Origin: an uncultured Algibacter sp.
GTDB taxonomy: Bacteria > Bacteroidota > Bacteroidia > Flavobacteriales > Flavobacteriaceae
Length of the DNA stretch: 64,000 nt
NCBI GenBank assembly: GCA_947499935.1
Contig: CANMQH010000012.1
Coordinates: forward strand, 1 to 64,000
Reading direction: 5' to 3'
A model generated the notes under the pieces. It ran no database searches. It saw only the letters and a program-made list of their open reading frames with translations, and had not been told where the DNA came from. Numbering within the stretch: position 1 is the stretch's first letter; every line of letters begins with the position of its first letter. A program made the position numbers and the translations under genes. Positions 57,470-64,000 of this stretch are shown piece after piece.

Positions 57470-59064
57470 TCAAAAAATGTTTCAAATTCTTTATCTTCTA
57501 GAATAATACGCTTCCTTTTTTTAAAATTTAAGCTAAAGATACTTCTAGTATTGTCCACTAATGGACATTCTAGCCTAGAAATATGAGCTATGCTATGCCA
57601 TAAATCGTCTGTCATATATTTTCTGTTTTCATCAAAAAAATAATCATTGGGATACTTAAAACTCTTACTATACCATACAATAAATGGAATCGTAAATGTG
57701 TTTTTAGTTGGTCTATCTTCTAAATGCCCATAAAAGTTATCGTCTTGAAAAACCTCTTCACCATGATCAGAAAAATACATTAAGTAACTATTATTCTTTA
57801 CTTTTTTAATTTTCTGTAATACTTGATTAACAATAAAGTCTGAATATCTAACAGCATTATCATAGTTGTTAATCTTTTCAAAAACAAATTCATTATCAAA
57901 TTTTGTTTTCGGTTTATCTTTAAAAAAATCAAACTCCTCTGGGTATCTATTTTTATAGGTAAAATGAGCTCCAATTAAATGTAAAAAAATAACTTTATGA
58001 TTGGCTTGATCCTTTAAAGCTTGATCCACTTTAGTTAAAAGTTCGCCATCATGCTTTAAATTATTCATAACGACTTCTTTTGAGTTAAAAAATTTAGATT
58101 GGGCTTCATTAGAAACTCTAGCTAAAGCACTTCCTGGATTAAAAGCCATACTATGATTGGATATCCAAAATGTTTTAAAACCTGACTTATTAAACAAAGT
58201 CGTAATAGGTAAAGCTAAAACTTTTTTAGGGTTTTCATAATTACCAAGAGTAAGCGCTTTACTTAATGAATAAAAAGTTGATGTATTTGGACTAATAACA
58301 TTATTATAGACACTTAAACTATCTTTAACTTTAGCCAAGAGCGGAGATGTTTCTCTATAATAACCATATAGCTGCATATGCGCTGAAGTAACAGACTCTC
58401 CAATAACTACTATGTAAGTATTCTTTGAATCATTATTTATCTTATTAAAAAAATTATCCTTTGAATTAATTTGGGCATTAAAATCGTTTGCATATTGATT
58501 ATTCTTATAATTTAAAATGACCGAACGACCTATCAAATATGGTAAATTATGCTCTATTAATTTAGCTATCTTCATCCCTATCAATACGAGAAAACCAAAT
58601 AGCGCTATCTTTAAGAACTTATAACGCTTAAAAGCATATCCAGAACAAAATTTTGATATAATTTTAACGATACGTTTAATACGCAATAAAGGGATAAAGA
58701 ACATAAATGTAACAGTAAGTGCTTTTACATTGTAATACTCCCTTATAAACTCTAATAATTCATCTTGATTTGTATTTAAGAAAACAAAATATGAAGAAGG
58801 TCCAAAATGGATTTTAAAGTTTAAATACATGATGGTTTCAAACCAAATCATAATGCCTATTAAAACAACAGCACTAGTATATAGTAATCGCTTAAATACA
58901 TCATTTTGTATATTACTAATAAGATAAAAAACAAATAATGCAAATAGAAAATTCTCAATTATATTAATAAACCTGTAAAAAGAAAAATAATGAAATACCC
59001 CTTCTAAAACATACTCTAGAATAAGCCAGTAAATAATAACTAATAAATAAATTTTATCTTTCAA
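57466..59064 (-). CDS. membrane phosphoethanolamine transferase (sulfatase fold)
   Basis: A 532-residue protein. There are five hydrophobic helices in the first 170 residues, then the alkaline-phosphatase-like domain in the periplasm. GESVTSAHMQLYGY includes metal ligand E223 and likely nucleophile T226; LHLIGAHFTY and FSDHGEEVF follow. These match CptA/EptA-type enzymes that add phosphoethanolamine to lipid A core or surface glycans. The start is TTG at 59064, one base after the flippase stop. It sits between a flippase and a GT4 gene, so it probably decorates the product of this locus. Confidence 0.92.
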   Translation of the reverse strand: MKDKIYLLVIIYWLILEYVLEGVFHYFSFYRFINIIENFLFALFVFYLISNIQNDVFKRLLYTSAVVLIGIMIWFETIMYLNFKIHFGPSSYFVFLNTNQDELLEFIREYYNVKALTVTFMFFIPLLRIKRIVKIISKFCSGYAFKRYKFLKIALFGFLVLIGMKIAKLIEHNLPYLIGRSVILNYKNNQYANDFNAQINSKDNFFNKINNDSKNTYIVVIGESVTSAHMQLYGYYRETSPLLAKVKDSLSVYNNVISPNTSTFYSLSKALTLGNYENPKKVLALPITTLFNKSGFKTFWISNHSMAFNPGSALARVSNEAQSKFFNSKEVVMNNLKHDGELLTKVDQALKDQANHKVIFLHLIGAHFTYKNRYPEEFDFFKDKPKTKFDNEFVFEKINNYDNAVRYSDFIVNQVLQKIKKVKNNSYLMYFSDHGEEVFQDDNFYGHLEDRPTKNTFTIPFIVWYSKSFKYPNDYFFDENRKYMTDDLWHSIAHISRLECPLVDNTRSIFSLNFKKRKRIILEDKEFETFFE

Positions 59065-59065
59065 T

Positions 59066-60358
59066 TTAACTATCAGTTTTAATTAATAATGGTTTTCTAA
59101 ATATGAATAACATCAATACAAAATAACAAACATAGCTTATAGCATGACCAATTACGGCGCCTTTAACCTGAAACATATCTATAAAATAAATACTTAAAAA
59201 ATAAACAATAAGCACATAAAATAGTTCTCCAAATAAATACCAGAAAAGCATTTTTTTTGCTTGTAACTGAAAAGCTATTGCAAATGAAATTATCTTAAAA
59301 AAGTCTCCAATAAGTTGCCAAAAAAACAATTCTTGAGTTGGCAAAAAATCTTGAGTTAAACTAATTCTTATAATCCAATATCGCAGTACATATATAATAA
59401 CAAAACCTAAAATAAGAATAGGTAAAATAATTTTATAAAACTGTAATAATATAGTTTTAAACCCTTGATTAGTGGTATTCTCAGACAATTTAGGTAACAA
59501 GTATAATGAAAAAAGGCTCATTACAAACATCAAATAATATTGTGATATTTTAATCATAGCTTCCCAATACCCTGCCTCTTTAAGACCTATAGTATCAATA
59601 ATATGGTTTTTTATAAGCACATGTGCTATAGGTATCGTTAACGCAGTAAACACAGCCATGATTATAAATGAAGATAAACCGTTGAAATACTCTCTTGAAA
59701 AGTTTGAAATAGAAATATTTACAACAATCATTTTAACATCTTTAACCCAAAACAATGTTACAAAAAACAAAAATGAAGGAACCGAAATAATAGCAACAAT
59801 AGCACCTTCCAAATTATAATAATACAATAAAGGTATTATTATAATTACATTTAAAATATAGCCTATTGTATTAATAAATATAATTTTTTTATACTTACCT
59901 AAACCATTAACAATTGATAAAATTAACGTATTAACAGTAAACAACGGAAGCATATAAGCTAATATTTTTATAAACCGAGCTAAGTCGTTATTCCCAAAAA
60001 CCAAAGCGCTAAAATATTTAGAAAAAACAATTAGCACTAACGAAACAATTAGTGTGAAAAATAAAACTAAAAAAAATGATGTAGAAATAATTTTTTTAAG
60101 AGCCTTTTTATCAAATTTATTCTCAGCTGTATATTTTATAACGCCATTTTGAGCTCCACTACTAGATATACCCTGACAACTAATTAAAAAACTTCTTAAA
60201 TTACCTGTTAACGCCATACCTTGTGGCAGCAAAAAATAGGCAATAGCTTTAGATAAAATAAAACCCGATACTAATCTAAAAAAAACACTTAAGGAATTAA
60301 ACGATGTAATACTTATTAGACTATTAGTTTTTAACAATTGTTTTATTTTTTTTATCAT
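59066..60358 (-). CDS. O-antigen translocase-like flippase 2
   Basis: A polytopic membrane protein of about 430 residues with about 12 helices. It carries motifs of the WzxE/O-antigen translocase group near the start (RLVSGFILSKAIAYFLLPQGMALTGNL) and in LKEAGYWEAMIKISQYYLMFVMSLFSLYLLPKLS. I chose ATG 60358, which aligns with its paralogue, over ATG 60376. It flips lipid-linked oligosaccharide across the inner membrane. The upstream neighbour (36-bp gap) is a paralogue with the same motifs. Confidence 0.9.
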   Translation of the reverse strand: MIKKIKQLLKTNSLISITSFNSLSVFFRLVSGFILSKAIAYFLLPQGMALTGNLRSFLISCQGISSSGAQNGVIKYTAENKFDKKALKKIISTSFFLVLFFTLIVSLVLIVFSKYFSALVFGNNDLARFIKILAYMLPLFTVNTLILSIVNGLGKYKKIIFINTIGYILNVIIIIPLLYYYNLEGAIVAIISVPSFLFFVTLFWVKDVKMIVVNISISNFSREYFNGLSSFIIMAVFTALTIPIAHVLIKNHIIDTIGLKEAGYWEAMIKISQYYLMFVMSLFSLYLLPKLSENTTNQGFKTILLQFYKIILPILILGFVIIYVLRYWIIRISLTQDFLPTQELFFWQLIGDFFKIISFAIAFQLQAKKMLFWYLFGELFYVLIVYFLSIYFIDMFQVKGAVIGHAISYVCYFVLMLFIFRKPLLIKTDS

Positions 60359-60394
60359 TAAAATGAATTTAAACATAAAACATTTATATTATAA

Positions 60395-61693
60395 CTACTT
60401 ACTCAATTTATCTATCCCAAACAGAGAGCTACCAAAAATAAGCAAAATAATGCCGAAATACATGATATAACTCACAAAGTGAGCAATCACTGCACCTTCT
60501 ACGCCACACATGTTTATAAAATAAACACTTGTAATATATAAAATAACAACCAAAAAAGCTTCAGTCAAGACGTAGTGCCAAAACATCTTTTTAGCTAAAA
60601 ACTGATACGCAATTACTATAGATAATATTTTAATGAAATCTCCTAAAAGCTGCCAAAAAAACAAACTTTCTACAGGTTCAAACTCTTCAGAAAAAACGAA
60701 TAATATTATATAACGCCTTAATAAATAAATGATTAACAAACCAATAGCTAAAATAGGAATAACGGCTTTATAAAAGCTGAATACTTCTTTTTTGAATACA
60801 GAGGTCTTATTAATCTTAGATAAACTAGGAAAAAAATATACGGTCATTAAAGAGGTAATAACCATCAAATAGTATTTAGATATTCTGCTCATTGCTTCCC
60901 AAAATCCAGCATCTTTAAAACCTATATGTTCTATAAGATAAGACCTAATTGCCAAAGCTATTAATGGTAGTAAAACGGCAGAAAAAAGTGCCATTAAAGA
61001 GTAAACACTCATGCGCTTTAACAAGCCGTAACTCACGTTACTCAATTTAATAATAGGCATTAAACTACGCCTATTTACAACACTTACTAACGTAATTAAA
61101 AATATAAGAGACTCGGCAATTGCTACAGATATTAGAGCGCCGTTTATCCTATTTTGAGAGATTAATACCAATACTATAGACACACTTAAAATTTGCCCTA
61201 TTATATTTATAATGACTAAGGTTTTATGCTTAGAAAAACCATTCATTATCGAAAAAGAAAATAAATTTAAAGCATAAAAAGGGAGTACTATTGCAAAGAC
61301 CTGTATAACATAAGCATAATCATTGTATGTTGGGAAAATAATATCATTAATCCATTCTGCATTATAATAACAGAAGAAAGAAACAAAGATTGTTGAGAAA
61401 AAACCAGCATAATAAATTGATGAAACCGTTTTACTCAACTCAATACTATGGTTCTTAAATTTAGCGATATATTTAACCATACCCTTGTAAAGTCCAAGAG
61501 TTGCTATAGTTTGAAATGAACTTACAAAATTTTGTAAATTACCAACAAGAGCTAAGCCTACAGGCCCAATAAAAACCGCAATAGCCTTAGAGGTTAAAAC
61601 TCCTGCTAATACTCTAGTTAATACAGAAGCTGTTTGCAAAGAAGAAACTTTAGACGAAACACTATGCTTTATGTACTCTATTAATTTTTTCAA
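60395..61693 (-). CDS. O-antigen translocase-like flippase 1
   Basis: A 432-residue multi-spanning protein. Motifs shared with flippase 2 are RVLAGVLTSKAIAVFIGPVGLALVGNL, FKDAGFWEAMSRISKYYLM and LFFWQLLGDFIKI. The best start is TTG at 61693, because a stop codon precedes it directly in frame. It heads an operon flippase 1, flippase 2, phosphoethanolamine transferase, GT4. A -7 box TATATTTG lies 24 nt upstream. Confidence 0.9.
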   Translation of the reverse strand: MKKLIEYIKHSVSSKVSSLQTASVLTRVLAGVLTSKAIAVFIGPVGLALVGNLQNFVSSFQTIATLGLYKGMVKYIAKFKNHSIELSKTVSSIYYAGFFSTIFVSFFCYYNAEWINDIIFPTYNDYAYVIQVFAIVLPFYALNLFSFSIMNGFSKHKTLVIINIIGQILSVSIVLVLISQNRINGALISVAIAESLIFLITLVSVVNRRSLMPIIKLSNVSYGLLKRMSVYSLMALFSAVLLPLIALAIRSYLIEHIGFKDAGFWEAMSRISKYYLMVITSLMTVYFFPSLSKINKTSVFKKEVFSFYKAVIPILAIGLLIIYLLRRYIILFVFSEEFEPVESLFFWQLLGDFIKILSIVIAYQFLAKKMFWHYVLTEAFLVVILYITSVYFINMCGVEGAVIAHFVSYIMYFGIILLIFGSSLFGIDKLSK

Positions 61694-61716
61694 TTAATAT
61701 ACATTTTCTTTATTAA

Positions 61717-61724
61717 CAAATATA
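61717..61724 (-). promoter_or_regulatory. -7 element of the flippase operon
   Basis: TATATTTG on the minus strand, ending 23 nt before the TTG start. A second TATATTTG at 61800-61807 is a weaker alternative and is followed by a small CTTAAAT/ATTTAAG fold. Confidence 0.5.
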
Positions 61725-61875
61725 CTTTAGTATATAGACTATACCGAAACGAACAAAAGAACATATTATTCTTTAAACTTAAATGTTTTATTTAAGCATC
61801 AAATATACAAAATGAAATATCTTTTGTAGGTTTTGATATTTAAAGTTTATAAGAAACAAATTACAGCTTAAATTT

Positions 61876-62109
61876 TCAAGCTTTAGCTCTTATGATAAAG
61901 TATATATTAATACAAAAAATAGCAATATTAGTAATTATAATTGGCTTGGATAATGGCTGGAGCATTAAGCCATAAAGCACGAATAGTAAACACCCAACGG
62001 CATTTACTATTCGTAATTTTAAAACAGATTTCATCATAAATGAAATAAGAACGGTCACCATAGCTATGTAACCCATCCATTCTACTGATGAAACCCCTAA
62101 GATTTCCAT
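61876..62109 (-). CDS. small YgjV-like inner-membrane protein
   Basis: A 77-residue protein with three hydrophobic helices (WMGYIAMVTVLISFMM, IVNAVGCLLFVLYGLML, IITNIAIFCINIYFII). The pattern resembles the YgjV membrane family; homologues in this phylum have sometimes been mislabelled as uroporphyrinogen decarboxylase, for which there is no support. It begins one base after the typA stop, so it is translated from the typA message. Confidence 0.75.
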   Translation of the reverse strand: MEILGVSSVEWMGYIAMVTVLISFMMKSVLKLRIVNAVGCLLFVLYGLMLQPLSKPIIITNIAIFCINIYFIIRAKA

Positions 62110-62110
62110 C

Positions 62111-63910
62111 TTATATAGATTTGTTACGCTTACGGTCTACTTCTGTTAAATATATTTTACGCAAACGAAGGAAATTTGGTGTTACCTCAACATATTCATC
62201 TTTTTGAATATATTCTAAAGCTTCTTCTAAAGAAAATTTTATTGCAGGTACAATTTTAGCTTTATCATCTGCTCCAGATGAACGTACATTACTTAATTTT
62301 TTTGTTTTTGTTACGTTAACCGTCATGTCATCACCACGAGAATTCTCACCAATAACTTGACCTTCATAAATATCTTCACCCGGATCAACAAAGAATTTCC
62401 CTCTATCTTGTAATTTATCTATAGAATAAGGAATAGCTTGTCCTTTTTCCATAGATACTAAACTTCCATTTTGACGTTCTGGAATCCCTCCTTTTAATGG
62501 TTGATATTCTTTAAAACGGTGTGCCATAATAGCTTCACCAGCTGTAGCGGTAAGTAATTGGTTTCGCAAACCTATAATACCCCTAGAAGGAATTATAAAC
62601 TCACATACCATACGTTCTCCTTTGGCTTCCATACTTAGCATTTCGCCTTTTCGCATGGTTACCATTTCTATAGCTTTACCAGACACTGTTTCTGGCAAAT
62701 CTATGGTCATCTCCTCTACAGGTTCACATTTAACACCATCAACTTCTTTTATAATAACTTGTGGTTGTCCAATTTGAAGTTCATAACCTTCGCGACGCAT
62801 AGTTTCTATTAATACCGATAAGTGTAATACACCTCTACCAAATACTAAAAACTTATCTGCACTATCAGTCTCATTAACTCGTAATGCTAAATTCTTTTCT
62901 AACTCTTTATTTAATCTATCTTTTATATGTCTAGACGTTACAAACTTACCATCTTTACCAAAAAACGGAGAATCGTTAATTGTAAATAACATACTCATGG
63001 TAGGTTCATCTATAGCAATTGTTTTTAAACCTTCTGGATTTTCCCAATCGGCAACAGTATCACCAATTTCAAAACCTTCTAAACCAACAATAGCACAAAT
63101 ATCTCCAGTTTGTACTTGATCTACTTTTATTCTTCCTAAACCTTCAAAAACGTGAAGTTCTTTAATTTTAGATTTCATGATGCTTTTATCTCTTTTTACT
63201 AAAGAGATATTTTGACCAACTTTTAACTCACCTCTTGTTAATCGCCCTATAGCTATTCGTCCTGTAAAAGATGAAAAATCTAAAGATGTAATTAACATTT
63301 GGGTTGTACCTTCTACTATTTTTGGAGCTGGAATATGCTCAATCACCATATCCAATAAAGGCTCAATATTTTCTGTTTCGTTTTGCCAGTCATCACTCAT
63401 CCAGTTGTTCTTTGCAGAACCATAAACTGTTGGAAAATCTAACTGCCATTCTTCGGCACCTAACTCAAACATTAAATCGAAAACTTTTTCGTGAACCTCA
63501 TCTGGTGTACAGTTTTCTTTATCTACTTTATTTACAACCACACAAGGTTTTAAGCCTAAATCGATTGCTTTTTGTAATACAAATCGAGTTTGTGGCATTG
63601 GCCCTTCAAAAGCATCTACTAATAAAAGAACACCATCTGCCATATTAAGTACACGCTCTACCTCGCCTCCAAAATCGGCGTGACCAGGTGTATCTATAAT
63701 ATTAATTTTAGTGTTTTTATAAATTACAGAAACATTTTTTGATGTAATTGTTATACCTCTTTCACGCTCTAAGTCGTTATTATCAAGTATTAAATCGCCT
63801 GTATTTTCGTTTTCACGAAATAATTGACAGTGATACATAATCTTATCAACCAAAGTAGTTTTACCGTGATCTACGTGTGCAATAATTGCAATGTTTTTAA
63901 TATTAGCCAT
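62111..63910 (-). CDS. typA: translational GTPase TypA/BipA
   Basis: A ribosome-associated GTPase of 599 residues. G1 is [13 protein letters not shown] (residues 9-21), then [22 protein letters not shown] and NKVDKE. EF-G-like domains follow, and the TypA-specific C-terminal domain includes [17 protein letters not shown] and [20 protein letters not shown]. It supports ribosome assembly and stress adaptation. The start matches the family ([19 protein letters not shown]). Confidence 0.98.
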   Translation of the reverse strand: MANIKNIAIIAHVDHGKTTLVDKIMYHCQLFRENENTGDLILDNNDLERERGITITSKNVSVIYKNTKINIIDTPGHADFGGEVERVLNMADGVLLLVDAFEGPMPQTRFVLQKAIDLGLKPCVVVNKVDKENCTPDEVHEKVFDLMFELGAEEWQLDFPTVYGSAKNNWMSDDWQNETENIEPLLDMVIEHIPAPKIVEGTTQMLITSLDFSSFTGRIAIGRLTRGELKVGQNISLVKRDKSIMKSKIKELHVFEGLGRIKVDQVQTGDICAIVGLEGFEIGDTVADWENPEGLKTIAIDEPTMSMLFTINDSPFFGKDGKFVTSRHIKDRLNKELEKNLALRVNETDSADKFLVFGRGVLHLSVLIETMRREGYELQIGQPQVIIKEVDGVKCEPVEEMTIDLPETVSGKAIEMVTMRKGEMLSMEAKGERMVCEFIIPSRGIIGLRNQLLTATAGEAIMAHRFKEYQPLKGGIPERQNGSLVSMEKGQAIPYSIDKLQDRGKFFVDPGEDIYEGQVIGENSRGDDMTVNVTKTKKLSNVRSSGADDKAKIVPAIKFSLEEALEYIQKDEYVEVTPNFLRLRKIYLTEVDRKRNKSI

Positions 63911-63933
63911 AATAGTGCCTTATTTTAAGCGTG

Positions 63934-63941
63934 CAAAGGTA
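63934..63941 (-). promoter_or_regulatory. typA -7 element
   Basis: TACCTTTG on the minus strand fits TAnnTTTG and ends 23 nt before the ATG. No clear -33 TTG. The remaining bases to the right edge contain nothing I can assign. Confidence 0.6.
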
Positions 63942-64000
63942 AGCTTAATTTTTAGAGTTTTAGCATTATACGTTAATAATATACCCATTCATTAATCTAA

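Noticed and set aside
61876..62109. Uroporphyrinogen decarboxylase
   Set aside because: A 77-residue three-helix membrane protein cannot be that enzyme; the label is a known kind of misannotation.

Overview
The window looks like chromosome from a member of the Flavobacteriaceae (Bacteroidetes). The DNA is AT-rich. Several genes are preceded by the Bacteroidetes -7 promoter motif TAnnTTTG, and Shine-Dalgarno sequences are nearly absent except at rpsU. The tuf-secE-nusG-rplKAJL-rpoBC-DUF3467 block and the lineage-typical families (DUF2851, Gmad2 lipoprotein, thrombospondin-type giant surface protein) fit the same group. I cannot name the genus.

Layout. (1) 1-13298, minus strand: one uninterrupted reading frame of more than 4,430 codons that leaves the left edge without a stop. 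It encodes a giant modular secreted protein with a signal peptide, a glycine-rich segment, lectin-like and Ig-like domains, and many Asp-rich calcium-binding (thrombospondin type 3) repeats arranged in two families of reused cassettes. (2) 13299-15248: AT-rich non-coding DNA with three copies of an unexplained motif of about 22 nt and a 208-bp MITE-like element. (3) 15249-17307, plus strand: prfC, a strong terminator and a second copy of the 208-bp element. (4) 17314-32815, minus strand: the transcription/translation core, in transcription order rpsU, xerC, hpf, tRNA-Thr/Tyr/Gly/Thr, tuf, tRNA-Trp, secE, nusG, rplK, rplA, rplJ, rplL, rpoB, rpoC and a DUF3467 gene. (5) 32973-33534: a YefM-YoeB toxin-antitoxin pair with a perfect 19-bp palindromic operator. 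(6) 33605-48756: metabolic and envelope genes (acyl-CoA dehydrogenase, helix-hairpin-helix protein, Na+/alanine symporter, K+ channel, PspC, DUF2851, DUF2721, CIA30, LolE-like permease, NamZ muramidase with a serine hydrolase, small lipoproteins, YkgJ, a methyltransferase, DUF1287). It also holds one frameshifted gene and one decayed gene. (7) 48862-53667: an operon of a 1006-residue TPR protein and an outer-membrane beta-barrel. (8) 53865-61693: ftsE followed by two GT2 glycosyltransferases, converging on an operon of two paralogous flippases, a phosphoethanolamine transferase and a GT4 glycosyltransferase. This is probably a small surface-glycan locus. (9) 61876-63910: typA and a small YgjV-like membrane protein.

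How the genes fit together. The central block is housekeeping, and its control is partly visible: a promoter-proximal hairpin ahead of the tRNA-tuf operon, an rplL-rpoB spacer hairpin, and an exceptional Shine-Dalgarno at rpsU. The flanks are devoted to the cell surface: the giant adhesin-like protein, peptidoglycan turnover (namZ with its hydrolase), and glycan synthesis, export and decoration. The strongest candidates for unexplained biology are the modular giant gene, the three-copy motif upstream of it, the paired MITE-like elements around prfC and the two broken genes near 45 kb.
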